Assembly: GCA_011799875.1 (NCBI GenBank)
Contig: CM022302.1
Span: 49,903,030-49,967,029, forward strand
Length of the DNA stretch: 64,000 nucleotides
Origin: Thinopyrum elongatum
Taxonomy: Eukaryota; Streptophyta; Magnoliopsida; Poales; Poaceae
Direction of reading: 5' to 3'
In this document: in pieces, positions 1 through 12,252 of the stretch
How the letters are laid out: each line of letters begins with the position of its first letter
How positions within the stretch are numbered: the stretch's first letter is position 1
The notes under the pieces: model-generated
Told to the model about the DNA's origin: nothing
The model's database searches: none
Seen by the model: the letters and a program-made list of their open reading frames with translations, nothing else
Program-made: the position numbers and the translations under genes

Positions 1-1016
1 TGGGCAACCCAGTCACTGGCACGCGGGCCCCACCCCATTTAAACATTTTTAAATAAATAAAATGTTAATTAAAACATTAATAAATCTGTTAATTAATTAG
101 TTAATTAGTTAGTCTATGACAGGTGGGGCCTAGCTGCTAATTATCTCTGTTTAAATTAAACAAAACCCTGTTTAGTCCTCTGCCTATGACAGGTGGGACC
201 CACTGTCAGGTTTGACCTGAACAGTGGCAGTTGACTTGCTGACATCACTGTTGACATCATAATTAATTTTTCATAATTTAAATAATCCAGAAAATGCAAA
301 AAAATCTTTAGAAATTCGTAGAGATTAAACCGTATAGCTCGGATCGAAAAACTTTATACATGAAAGTTGCTCAGAACGACGAGACGAAGCTGACCGTGCC
401 ATCTGTTTCCGTGTCGGGACCCTCTACGGAGGTGAACCCATAACTTTTTGCCCGTTTTCGTTAGGTGAATAGTGCATATACACCGGTTAATAAATCTAAC
501 TTAAATCCTAAAATAACTAATATGACTTAGATATGCGTTTAGGCAACCCTGCACTGCACGTTAGCATAGCAAGCTCTGTGTTACCTTGTCTGCCTTGTAT
601 TTATCTGTTTCCTCCCCCTCTTCTCTCTCGATAGAGCCCGGTGCCGACGCAGCTCTGGAGATCGACGACCCCTGACGACCTTGCCATTGCCGCCGAGCAA
701 CCAGGCAAGCCCCCCACCTTGATCATCCCGATATCGCCTATTCTATTTTCTCATGCTTGCATTAGATTTTGCTACTGTTACTGTTATCCTATTTCTGCTG
801 CATAGCCTGTTTATTGTAACCTGCTGTTGATACCTTCATGTTCATCCTAAACTGTTTAGAATAGACTGGGTAGAAACCCATCAGTGACCCCCACTTGTCC
901 CGACTACCCCGCTGGATTCTCAGAAGACCCGATCAACGGGATCGAAGACCAGGCCCCGGCACCGCACCTCACTTCCCCCATAGTTTCTCGACACTACTGG
1001 GTTACTATCGAGTGCC

Positions 1017-1217
1017 GAGGGTGATACCTCGTCAGCGCTTCTGATGATAACCTTGTAGGTTAGTTAATCGGTCATGGTCAGCGAGGGTGATTCCTCCTAC
1101 ACCACCCCCGATAACGACGAAGTCGTGCAACACCTCAAGTGTGGACCTCGAGGGTGATTCCTCCTTCGTTCACCTTGACGATAACATCCGGTGGAATTCC
1201 ATCGAGGGTGATTCCTC
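1017..1217. repeat. Four spaced GAGGGTGATTCCTC hairpins in the LTR
   Basis: The 14-mer GAGGGTGATNCCTC occurs at 1017-1030, 1083-1096, 1150-1163 and 1204-1217. Each copy can fold on its GAGG/CCTC arms with a 6-base loop. Equivalent copies lie in the 3' LTR of A (about 20686, 20752 and 20858, with one copy deleted) and in both LTRs of element D. Their function is unknown. Confidence 0.7.
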
Positions 1218-2310
1218 AGGGTTCCCTTGGTGTTAGACACACGGATACTATGGTTTCTATGATGTTACAACTGATACTTGGAAAGGCGGGTCGACCCTGA
1301 GGGGTACCCGCGAATGATGGGATGTCGGGTTGACCTGGAGGTTACCCGTGAGACGTATACGAGGCGTGGCCGGGCATTCTTAGCCCTTGCCACAAGTACT
1401 CGAGAGGGGGCGACGGGGTCACATCGATCATGAGTCTCTGCTCATTACAGCAAGCCCCTAATCCACTAACGATTTGGATATTTGATCCGAGCAGGCCTCT
1501 GGCCTGATAGCACTAACCATCACGTGGGAACAGTTATGGGCACTCTGCATCATAGCATCAGCCGAAAGCTCTGTCAGACGTCCAGTTCAGCCTGGAGGCC
1601 GGGCTGGGCCGGCACCATCCTGTAGTGGTGGAGCCTGGTTTGCCCTGCACGCAACGACCTGGCGGGCGAGGGGCGATGGCCCAAGACCCCCTTGCACTTA
1701 GGAGGTAGACCGACGGGGACCTCTCTGCTGACCTATAGGTAGGGTTGCGGTGTATCGTTTGGCCGAGGCCAGGTATGACCCCGAAAAGTGTGTCCGGCCG
1801 GAGTTAAGCGAGCGTGGTGGGTAAGTTGGTGCACCCCTGCAGGGAAGAAAACTTCTATCGATAGCCGATCCTACGGCAAAGGACACTCGGAGTTGTATCC
1901 CGATCGATACAACTAGAACTGGATACTTGTGATGATAACTGGTTATGATGGCTCCGGGATCGCTTTCTCGCAGGGGGACGAGGAAGGATCTCTGGGCGAG
2001 ACTGTTACTTTACACAACCACTACTATTTTATACTGTGCTGTTCTACTCTCTTCTGTTGCTGCAAGACCGCTGAAGATGCTAGTCTTCGATAGGACTAGG
2101 CCTTCTTTCTATTCTGGCATTTCTGCAGCCCAGTCCACATAGACAGCCTTCCTTTGATAATGTTGCATATGTAGTGTAGATCCTTGCTTGCTGAGTACTT
2201 CGGAGTACTCACGGTTGCTTTGCTTTCTTTTTCTCCCCATACCAGTTTATCGTGACCAGATGAAGGACCCCCTTGAGACAGCTGCCCCTCCGACGACTAC
2301 TTCTACCACC

Positions 2311-2315
2311 ACGAG
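2311..2315. repeat. Target-site duplication of element B (left copy)
   Basis: ACGAG directly precedes the TG of the left LTR and recurs at 12795-12799 directly after the CA of the right LTR. This is a perfect 5-bp duplication. Confidence 0.95.
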
Positions 2316-2857
2316 TGTCGTGGAATAGTCACGGCAGATGTCCTAGTGTGAGGACTTAGTCGTGGAGCCATCGCAATGAGGTTAGTTTTAAAGGGGTTAA
2401 TCGGGACAAAGGACACGGGGAGTTTATACTGGTTCGGCCCCCTTGCGGTGAAGGTGAAGGCCTAATCCAGTTTGACGTGGTATTGCTAGGGTTTCGATGA
2501 CCAGGGAGCGGGTACGCTTGACCTGGCTCTCGAGCTGTTGTTTCCTGTCCCTAAACCGCCGCCGGGTCGTCCCTTTATATACACAGGTTGACGCCCGGCG
2601 GTTTACAGAATCCCGGCCGGCTCATAAACGTGTCCGGCTCGGTATCCACTCTTTCCTATCTTACAATACAAGTCATATACTTATGGCGGTTTACATCTAT
2701 GGGCCCTAACTCGCCTTTGGGCTTTGAGCCTTCTTATTAAGTCTCCTTCGTAAGTCGCCATCTTCTATGTCTTCATGGGCTTCAATACAGGTAAATCACT
2801 ATGAGCATAACCCGGCCCCTCCTGGGCGGTTTATACTCAATAGTTATATCCTCAACA
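2316..2857 (-). repeat. LTR of element B (3' LTR in element sense)
   Basis: Starts TGTCGTGG and ends CTCAACA, 542 bp, the same length as the copy at 12253-12794. In element sense the purine-rich CCTGGGGCCTAA just outside it (2858-2869 read in reverse) is a plausible polypurine tract. Confidence 0.95.
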
Positions 2858-3135
2858 TTAGGCCCCAGGTTGATTTGAACTTGTTCATGTCAATCTTCAA
2901 CACTTAGGAAAATTCCCTCTTCATTACCTTCGCAAAAATTTGTAACTCGCCATGATGTCATCTTCTGAGATCATGATAACCCGCCATGACATCACCTGTC
3001 ATTAATTTTATAAACATCCAGAAATCATATATGCTTCTCCTTTTTAATGAACCTCCGAAAATCGAGGCGTCAGTCCTGTCACATATCCAATTTGGAGCTC
3101 CTCGATTCCCGCGCATGCCACTTATCCATTTACCT

Positions 3136-3143
3136 TATAAATA
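3136..3143 (+). promoter_or_regulatory. TATA box of the antisense gene in element B
   Basis: A canonical TATAAATA sits in CCTTATAAATAGGG. About 30 bp downstream begins a pyrimidine-rich leader. An apparent 5'UTR exon ends at a GTGAGT donor (3325), and an acceptor CCAG at 3842-3845 lies 12 bp before the ATG at 3858. Transcription has not been shown. Confidence 0.6.
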
Positions 3144-3857
3144 GGGCCAGGGGTCCTTTTCACTTTTCCCCCTTGCCTCCTCGTCTCTGTCTTCCACCTC
3201 GCATCGCCTCAGCACCCGAGCTCCGCCGCCGTCGTCGACCTTTGCCACTGCCTCAACAACGGCCGCTGCATCAACCTGAATCGACCAGAGTTCGTCCGCG
3301 CGCCTCCGCTACTCAACAGTTCTGGTGAGTCCTCTTCCTTCCTTTTCCCCTAGATCCCATTAGGGTTTCCACGAGTTCATCAGAGTTCATCCTCGTTCTT
3401 CGCTGTAGGTTGTAATTTTTGATTCAAACTTGGCACTCCTCCTGTGCGGCGGTGGTTGTGGTACTTACTTTTGCTTATTAGAACATCTCCTTTTGCATAA
3501 GAAATCCAATCTGAATACATGAATTGCTCAGGTACTGAAACTTTTTAGGTCTAGATTTTTCCATTATCTGAACTGCCGTAGATCCACAATTATAGCATTA
3601 ATCTGTGAAACCTATTTTTCCAACATTTAGCCATTTTCCAACTTCAGATCTATACTTTCAATATCCGTGTAGGCGGTTTAACCTCAGAAAATAATAACCT
3701 GCCAGGTACCATTAGTCCCCTCTTAAACCGCCAAGTGCTCGTCTTTGTGATTTGATAACGTCACAGTCCGGTTTAACATTTATGCATGCTTCAACATTTT
3801 CTACCTGTTAAACATGAACCTTAAACCGGCACAAATCTTTTCCAGGTTATCGTATAA

Positions 3858-6800
3858 ATGGCCAAATCCTTTTATTCCTATAACTGGGTTCAATCCCGGG
3901 TTACAAAAGAAGAACTGAACGGGTGTGTTGCAACCGGCGCTTTAGCGAAAAAGGAATACATCCACTGGAGAGCCCCTAGTCCAGAAAATCCTCCTGAGCC
4001 CAAGGATGGGGAAGTGATCGTTTTTGTTGATCATCTGAGTCGAGGGTTCAGCCCTCCCGGAACAAAAAATTTCCGTGACGTGCTTCACTTCTTCCAACTT
4101 CACCCTCAAGATATTGGGCCTAACTCCGTGTCCAATATTTGCAATTTTCAAGTGTTTTGTGAAGCCTACCTACAAGAAGAGCCCACAGTTGAACTGTTCA
4201 GAGATTTCTTCTATTTAAACCGCCGTACTGAATTTACGGATGGGCCCAATACTGAACTTGGCGGGGTTTCAATTCAGAAGAGAAAAGACGTCAGCTTCCC
4301 TCACGCTAAGCATCATAGCCATCCCAAAAATTGGAATCAAACTTGGTTCTATTGCCAAGATACATCTCCAGCTGGCGAGAATCCTCTGCCGGGTTACCGT
4401 GCTCACCGGCTTACCGATGCACATCCATTCCCCCAAAGACTCAATGCAAAGGAACGGTCCAAATATGCACCACAGCTTTCAAAGCTCAGAGCCTTTATGG
4501 TAAACGGTTTAACAGGCATTGATTTTGTCCGTTGCTGGGTATCTTGGAGCATTTTGCCTTTAAGCCGTCGCCCCAGTTTAATGTGTGAGTACACAGGGGA
4601 TGTGAAAGACCCTCAACGCCACACTGATATTCAGCTGACTGATGCTGAAATTACTGAATCTATCAAGAAGATGTTGGATGAACCGGTGACCGACTGCAGC
4701 AAAACAGGACTTAGTCCTTTCTGCGCTTCAAATAAACCGCCAGCTGTAAGAATTGCCCCACTCCTGCTTTAATCCATATTCTTAATACTCCCTTATGATC
4801 TTTTCAATCTTTAAACAGGGTGACGATCCGTTCTGGAAGAAGAAACCGCAGGATAAACCGGCCAAAACACTTCGTGTCAAAACCAAGGTCAACAAGAAGC
4901 CCGCTAAGAAGAAAAACACCGAGCCTACCGAGTTAAACATTGACGATGATAATCCGGAGTCAGAGGTAGAACTTGATTCACTTGGCTCTTTTTTCATACA
5001 TCTCATTGACGATGATTTTTATCAGGACGACGCAGAAGCTAGCCGCGCAAATGACGTAGAGGTAACTAATCTCTCATCCGGTTCAGAACCTCTGCCCACA
5101 CAGAAAACCCGACAAGCAAGCCGGAAAGTAAGATTTTCTCACCCCCTAGCTTACTTGGATCCAAACTTTCTTTTGAAGAAGCAGCAACACGAAGCTCGCC
5201 GCACAACCTGGCATAGCGGCCATGTGGCCACTTCTTCCGGTTTACCAAACTCGCCAGTTCGTAAACGCCGCCCAGAGGTCTCTTCTATTTCTGACACATC
5301 TTATCCCAAGGCGGGTTATTTCCGACAACCTCTTAATCCGTCCGATTCAAACTATCAGGGAACTTCCCTTTCATCCTCTGGCGAGTCCACAGGGACACAA
5401 ATTCCAACCCTCAAGACTGTTCCTGGGTGAGCATTTTTAACTAACCCCTTATACCTTATGCTTGATTATTATACTAACCTGTTATTTGCGTCTCTGTCAG
5501 AGCCAAGGCCAGACCCAGTAAAAAGGACAAATTGAACAAACCGGCTGATGACAGCGCGCCAACTGATCCGGAAAAGAACCCGGAACAGTTTGAAACAAAT
5601 ACTGAAGCTATTCTTGATGATCCGCCACCGCAAAATCATGACACCTTTGTTGAGCAGATGGAAATTGATCCGATGGGTCATGCTGATAAACCGCCAAGCC
5701 CAACTAAGGTTGCTGATGATAAAGCTGACGATGTTGTAGTTACCGGTGTCAGGTATACAGCCCCAGACAACCCCACTGCTCTGTCCAAACATAGTGCCAA
5801 AGAAGAATTTTCTGCTGTTGACAAGGGCAAGTGGAAGGCGGACTTGGAAAGCTATGCCCACCTCAGTGCCCAAGATATTCATTCTGGGTTTTTAAACCGT
5901 TTGTACACAAGCCGTGATTATGAAGCCGGTTTACTGAATATGATGAAGGGGCGATATGAGGTAAATGATGTTGACTCTGCATAAATATTCTTCCCTTAGC
6001 CGCCAAGTTTACTGGTCATAAAAGAATAGAATGTTCTGCAAACTTTCAAGAGCCATATAGATCAACTCCACTAGCCCGCAAGGGTCGGTTTATAATGTCA
6101 ATATGAACCGAGACTTTAGAATAATAACTCTTCAATTTCGCCTGTGTAGCCCCCAAGGTTCGACTTAACAAATATGTTAAGTTGAGACTAATTATGTTGT
6201 AAGGCTCAATATTCTTACTTAGGACCTTTATAATCCGGTTGACCATCAAGCTGATAGTTGTTATGTGCTTGGGACTTGTAATTTTTTTTTGATAAGAAGC
6301 AATAGACATTAGCCCCCAAGTGCCAAGTATATTACTTGTTATGTGCTTGGGACTTTGAATATGCACTGCTATCTAACTAATTACATGTCTCTTGCAGGCT
6401 GATCTTAATAAGAAGGAATCTCAAATCGCCGACCTTCAAGAAAATATCAAGTCGCAACAAGCCGAGACCTCCAAAGCCAAGGAAGAACTGACCAATACCT
6501 TAACAGCAATGGAAAAACTGAAGGAGAACTTCAAGAACGAGCGGGCAGGTTGGGATACAGAAAAGTCAACTCTGCTGAAGAGGGCTGAGGATGCCGAGGC
6601 TGCCCTTAATCCGGTAGCTGAGGAGCTGACTGGCTTGAAACAGCAAATAAATGCCATGACCGCTGCCGTATTTGGTAAATAACTTCTTCATAAGCTTTGA
6701 ACATGTATTATGTAAGAGACTGCCGGTTTACCGATTCTTTTGATGATGCAGGAACTCGCATTGCTCATCTTGGCTCAGATATGCGGCAAAAACTGAAAGC

Positions 6801-7407
6801 CGCCTATACACTTATAGAGCAATTATATACCGGCGTACAACGGGTTATCTGCACAGCTTCCCGTAATAAACCGCCCCCAACATTGATCAAGAAGACGTTG
6901 GAAAGGCTGGCGATGATGCCTGCACGGTTTGAGGAGCTAAAGAAGTCAGCTGCCAGGGCGGGTGCTCTTACTGCATTGACTCGGGCCAAAGCTTTGATAT
7001 CTGATCTTGATCCGGCCGATGTGGGAAACGGCTACCCGAGCATAAAGGAGGACGGGTCAGACTTTAATAACGATGACCTCAGAGCCTTGACGAGGGAAAT
7101 GCGCCCATTGGCTAGCAAATTGGCTGAAGAAACCGATCTTTCACATTATCAGTCGGTTTATGATGCCAACAACAAGAGAGTTAACGCGCCAACTTATGAT
7201 GCTCCAAATCTTATTCCTCCAATCCGTAAGCATACCTATGCCCCTGATGTTGACCCCTCCACACTTATAAGTGATGAAGTTGTATTCAAGGCCTTAACTG
7301 GGATTGATTGGACCACCATTGACTTCCAGCCACTGGGTAGAGAGGAGGAAGATGAACCGGCGCTGGACGATCCACAACTTTCAAGTCAGCCAGGCCAGGA
7401 CTCGTAA
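3858..7407 (+). CDS. Antisense five-exon gene inside element B ('putative gypsy type transposon' family protein)
   Basis: Joining 3858-4745, 4819-5426, 5501-5960, 6398-6674 and 6752-7407 gives 2889 nt, or 962 codons plus TAA, without an internal stop. All four introns are GT-AG and keep the frame (phases 0, 2, 0, 1). The first exon resembles the plant 'putative gypsy type transposon' (Transposase_28) domain, with W-rich and HxxxPKNW-like segments at about residues 30-200. The middle is acidic and lysine-rich. Exon 4 is a heptad-like coiled coil (KAKEELTNTLTAMEKLKENF), and the last exon is charged and helical. The gene is antisense to gag/pol and lies between pol and the 3' LTR, where extra ORFs of Tat-type elements are known. 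It is the only long frame in B without lesions. Its biochemical role is unknown. The exon model was made by eye. Confidence 0.75.
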
Positions 7408-8699
7408 ACCGGGGGCCGGTTTAGCAACTGCTTTCTTTAAGACTTGTTAAAACAATTATTCTTTTTGGCACCAAACGCCTTGTAATAGGCTAGCTTAAAC
7501 TCTTGTTCTCCTATGCCATTGTGCATATTTACTTTACATGACACTGCTAATCCACCATGTTAAGATATGCCACTTATGCTTATAATATTAACACTGTGGA
7601 ATCTGCTCCTGCATGTAATGGATTAAAAGTGTCCTGGCGGTTTACCGCCGGACGGGTCATAACGCCCAATATAAAACCATGGAAACTAACATAGCTTATA
7701 CCCAAGGCTGGACTTTAAGAATAACCAAATTTGAAATATATCATACCTGTGATAATTGATCACACTGTTGGTTTATCAAACCGGTGTAGTAAGGGGGAGA
7801 ACCCAAATTTTGAGCACTGCTAATTATCATAGATTGCTTGGCTTATGAACAAAACCAGGCCGGGTTAATAAACACGGGATATTATCTTATCTCATACTGG
7901 CGACTTATAGTCAAAAGCCAGGCCGGGTTAATAAACACCGAATGTTATCTTATCTCATAATGGCGACTTACAGTCAAAAAACCAGGCCGGGTTAATAACC
8001 ATCAGATGAATTATGATCATAAAGCATTATAAGCCTCATCAAATAAACCTCAAAAAACTGTGGAATAAAACAAACGAAAAAATGAGGCTTTTCATGTGCT
8101 GCCAGGCCGAAAATCGAGTGCTTTCACGGGCCGCACAGCCACTGAGTTAAACCTATATACAAACCTTATAAGACGGACCTCACATAACCAATCGTCGTTT
8201 TAACTTTGACAAGTTCAGGGTCTGTATAAGATTGACTTGTCAAACGTTCGGCGGGTCATCCAGGAATACCTGGGCGGAGTGGCTTACTTAAAAAGGCAGG
8301 ATAACCCGGGGTTTTAGGTGAATACACCTGGCTTCCAAGCCTGGCTTTTAAGCCTATTACAAGGGTTATACAAACTCTTTGTTCTTTAGAATCAAGGAGC
8401 CCCCAAGTAATATTTCTGAGCTGTGCTCGAGGGGCACCTATGTTTGAGCTGTGATTTTGCAACAGACTCTCTTTGGTACCTTTAACCTGGGTAGCAAGCT
8501 CCCAAGTTTTTTTTTCAATTGGCTTATAAGCCGGTTCAAAGGGTAATCATAACTTCACTCATAAGCCGGAAGCCCCCAAGTAACCAAAGACTCATTATGA
8601 AAAAACGACAGAGGCCCTGCTTTAGCAGGGGTGCCGGTTTATTATATTGATCACAATATATACATTGTCAAAAATATGTACATCAGAAGAGCCAATGGT
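7408..8699. other. Non-coding spacer of element B
   Basis: No coding region is recognised. The spacer holds the likely 3'UTR of the antisense gene, a short tandem repeat (7855-8045) and AT-rich sequence that ends at the integrase reading frame. Confidence 0.6.
7855..8045. repeat. Tandem repeat, about 64-bp unit, nearly three copies
   Basis: CCAGGCCGGGTTAATAA starts at 7855, 7919 and 7982. Each is followed by a similar stretch with TTATCTTATCTCATA and TGGCGACTTA; the third copy is partial. Confidence 0.75.
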
Positions 8700-9988
8700 T
8701 TAGCTGTAGTACGGCCGAAGATGAGCAATATTCCACGGCCGGCGAGTCTCTTCCTCTGACGTGCATGAGTCCTTGTGGTCTCGAACATCAATAAGGTAGT
8801 ATGACCTGTTGTTCAGATTCTTGCTGACCACAAAGGGTCCTTCCCAGGGTGGGGATAACTTGTGCATATCATACTGATCCTGGATAAGCCGGAGCACTAA
8901 GTCGCCTTCTTGAAAGGTTCTGGTCTTGACCCGGCGGCTGTGATAACGATGTAGATCTTGCTGGTAAATCGCCAAACGAGCCGCTGCGAGATCACGCGCC
9001 TCGTCTAACAGGTCAAGTGCATCCTGACATGCCTTTTCATTATCAGCTTCAACATAAGCCGCCACACGGGGTGAGTCGTGACGGATGTCACTGGGGAGAA
9101 CGGCCTCTGCTCCATAAACCATGAAAAGGGCATGTAACCCGTAGATCTGTTGGGCGTTGTGTTGATGCTCCATAGCACCGAGGGTAACTCCTCTACCCAA
9201 CAACCCGGTGTCCTCTGTAAGGGAACCATAAGCCGGGGCTTGATGCCTATCAGGATCTCTTGATTGGCCCTCTCAGCTTGACCATTAGATTGGGGGTGAG
9301 CCACCGACAATACATCAAGCCGGATATGCTCACGTTGACAAAATTCTTTCATAGCACCCTTGGAGAGATTAGTGCCATTGTCTGTTACAATGCTGTGTGG
9401 AAAGCCAAAACAGAAAACCACCTTCTTCATGAATTGAACCGCCGTTGCTGCATCACACTTACTGACTGGCTCTGCCTCTACCCACTTAGTGAATTTATCA
9501 ACCGCCACCAAGAGGTGGGTCTTCTTATCCTTGGACCTCTTAAAAGGTCCAACCATATCAAGCCCCCAAACTGCAAACGGCCACGTGATTGGAATCATTC
9601 TCAACTCCTGAGCCGGAACATGAGCTCGACGTGAAAACTTCTGACAACCGTCACATTTTTTGACCAAGTCCTCAGCATCAGCATGAGCCGTCAGCCAATA
9701 AAAACCGTGACGAAAAGCCTTGGCTACAAGAGATTTAGAGCCGGAGTGATGACCACAATCTCCTTCATGGATCTCACGCAGAATCTCACAGCCTTCTTCA
9801 GGAGAAACACAATGCTGAAATGCCCCGGTAACACTGCAATGGTGCAGCTCTCCATTGACAATTGTCATTGACTTGGACCGCCGGGTTATTTGCCTGGCCA
9901 AGGTTTCATCCACAGGTAACTCGCCCCGGGTCATATATGCCAAATATGGAACTGTCCAATCAGGAATAACATGAAGAGCCGCCACCAA
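8700..9988 (-). pseudogene. Integrase region of element B
   Basis: Reading leftward from 9988 this encodes a Gypsy integrase. It has an HHCC zinc-binding part (CDGCQKF), the catalytic core (WGLDMVGPF, VTDNGTN and QSNGQAERANQEI, holding the D, D and E residues) and a basic C-terminal domain (WEGPFVV, AHLRPYY). It follows the RNase H frame in phase, separated only by a TAG stop at 9989-9991. A frameshift near 9110-9130, at the PFF/MVYGAEAVLP segment, moves the C-terminal 160 or so codons into another frame ending at 8700. No active protein is expected. Confidence 0.88.
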
Positions 9989-11155
9989 CTAAGCTTCCGG
10001 GTCAGGAATAGCCAAATCCTCCTCTGTAGGTAACTTGACCGACGGGTTATGCAAAACGTCAAGAAAGACATTAGGTGGCACCGGTTTACGTTGAGAACCC
10101 AACCGGCTTAAGGCATCAGCCGCTTCATTTTTCCTCTGATCAACATGCTCAACTTGATAACCCTTGAAGTGACCAGCAATAACATCCACCTCTCGTCGAT
10201 AAGCCGCCATGAGGGGATCCTTAGAATCCCAAGTACCAGAGACTTGTTGAGCCACCAAATCTGAGTCACCAAAGCACCTTACCCGGCTTAAATTCATCTC
10301 CTTAGCCATCCGAAGACCATGGAGTAAGGCCTCATATTCAGCTGCATTGTTAGTGCAAGGGAACATCAAACGGAGAACATAACAAAATTTATCACCTCGA
10401 GGGGAAACTAGCACAACTCCAGCCCCCGAGCCCTCCAATTGCTTGGACCCATCAAAGTGAATAGTCCAATACGTGTTATCTGGTTTTTCTTCAGGCATCT
10501 GCAGCTCTGTCCAGTCATTGATAAACCGGGCCTTTAACTCGGCCCATGACCCGATGGAGTTGGCAGGGAGCCCCTTCAACCAAGTGCGAGCGGTTCCATC
10601 CAACATCAGGGGGAAATATTTAGCACATGCCGTATCGCTAACATCTAGCAATTCCATGGCCATCTCATAACTCTCGATCCATGCTTCGGGAGGTAAATCG
10701 GCTGTATAGTTAGGCACCTTGCGAGGGCCCTTAAAATCCTTGGGCAGACGCTCATTACGTATGGCCGTCACTAAACATGGCATGTCCAAATTCCTAAAGG
10801 TTACACCTGGCTCCACCGAAGTTGTCAGACGAACCGGAGAAGGTTGACGGGCCGCATATTGCGCCGCCAACTCGGCCTCTCGACGTGCTCTACCTTGATC
10901 CACCACGTTCTGAGCATCAGCACTGCCGCCCGCCGGGTTATGTCCACGAGGCAGGTTATGGTTCCGCCCACTGCTTGACACAGCTGGTTCATCAATATGC
11001 CTACTGTAACTCTGGCTTGGGCGAGGGGTGGAATGAATCCGGCTTCGACTGTAAGAATAAGCCTGCTGCTGAACCAATGCTGTCTGAAGGAGCTCTCTAG
11101 CCCTCCGCATCTCAACCGCCGTTGGAGACTCGCCTTCAACCGGGATAGCCGCCAA
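9989..11155 (-). pseudogene. Gag joined directly to RNase H in element B (protease and RT missing)
   Basis: Residues 1-215 are a Ty3/Gypsy gag (AWIESYEMAMELLDVSD, then ARTWLKGLPANSIGSW and FINDW). At TELQMPEEKPDNTYW, near 10485-10512, the frame passes straight into an RNase H domain with its acidic residues visible: HFDGS, AEYEALL, GSSDL-like GDSDLV and EAADALS. A complete element would have the zinc knuckle, protease and RT between these parts. The reading frame across the junction is open, so the deletion is in frame. The segment is in phase with the upstream gag part and is bounded by a TGA at 11156-11158 and a TAG at 9989-9991. Confidence 0.88.
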
Positions 11156-12181
11156 TCATGACGCCGCAGCGATCATGTTATCCAAAGGGTTAGAGTAATG
11201 ACCCGGTGGTGTTGGCATGTGTTGCGGCGGGACATTGTTCTGACGAGGTGGATCCGTGGTGCGCGGCTGAACCGGCGCTCCCGTCCCAGGCATTTCAACC
11301 CGGTCCGCCACTGGCGGGTTACTGGTTCCTGCTCCTGGCGTGTTAAAGAGGTTCCTCGCCTCGTAAACCGGTGGCAGGCGAGACTGATGCCTTCTCCTCA
11401 TGACTTTGTTTGAAGCGTTCTGATCTAGCATGAGCCGGTAAGACTCCAACTGAATCCGCTGCGCCTGTGCATCCAACGTAACCCGCTCCGCAGCCATCCT
11501 GGCATCTTCAGCTGCCAGGTCTTCCTTAGCTTGAGCTATCTGATCTCGCAATTTCACGACTTCCGCGTTATGCTGATCTTGATTAACCGGGTTAACCTCC
11601 GTCGTCAGCAGTGTTGCCAAGGCGTCTAGTAAATCGGACAAGACTTGAGCCGGCGGGCGCGCAGGGCCTCCTGCCCCGGCTGCCGTCGCCGCTGCTGACC
11701 CAAAAATCAATGCCGCTGCAGTTGAAGAGTGCTGCACTGGCTGCATACCGGCCATGAAGATTGCAACCCGGTTCCGCGACTCGTAGGGGTCCGGAATACT
11801 ATCGCCATCGGACCAGCCCCCAAGCCGACCGTCTTGCAGTTGGTACAATGACTCGGTTTCACCGGTGGATGACTCGCCATCAGAATAGACAACTGTCTCG
11901 CCGTCAAATACCGATTTATCCTCAGATCCTGCACCATTGATGAATCCCACGAAGGCACGACTCATGGCGGGCTGAACTCGGGCGGGTTTTGCACGCTGAG
12001 CCGTCTCGATGATGTCGGTGCAGGTGTCCGGCTCAGGGCCCGGTTCGCCGATCTTGCCAATGAAGACGTGAATTCCACCGAAGGGGACCCGGTACCCGTA
12101 CTCAATTGAGCCGACCTCGGGGCCCCAGCCTTCGTCGTCGACGTAGAACTTGCCGCGACGACTCTTGGTCATCCAGCCCAC
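11156..12181 (-). pseudogene. N-terminal gag region of element B
   Basis: This is a 341-codon frame from an ATG at 12181, about 70 bp inside the LTR. It starts MGWMTKSRRGKFYVDDEGWG, has an acidic stretch, an alanine-rich part, a predicted coiled coil (VVKLRDQIAQAKEDLAAEDA) and a proline-rich end. It continues in phase into the next segment through a TGA at 11156-11158, where a tryptophan codon is the likely ancestor. It resembles the long N-terminal gag extension of Tat-type elements. Confidence 0.8.
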
Positions 12182-12233
12182 AGCGTATCCCTTCGAAGTT
12201 GCCCTTCAAGAACTCGAAACCACTGTGCGCTGG

Positions 12234-12251
12234 CCCCACGGTGGGCGCCAA
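12234..12251 (-). other. Primer-binding site of element B
   Basis: On the minus strand the sequence just inside the LTR reads TTGGCGCCCACCGTGGGG. The TGGCGCC start matches the CCA-tailed 3' end of a tRNA such as tRNA-Asp; the remaining bases match less well, so the tRNA is uncertain. Confidence 0.7.
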
Positions 12252-12252
12252 C

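Larger units (their letters stand above)
1..2315 (+). repeat. 5' LTR of element A, left part
   Basis: Bases 1-2315 align nearly collinearly with 19678 to about 21968 of the 3' LTR. The alignment stops at ACGAG (2311-2315), where element B begins, and resumes at 12795. There is no conserved gene here. The LTR contains four short GAGG...CCTC hairpins (1017-1217) and an exon-like block near 634-704. Short open stretches in it are not supported as genes. Confidence 0.92.
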
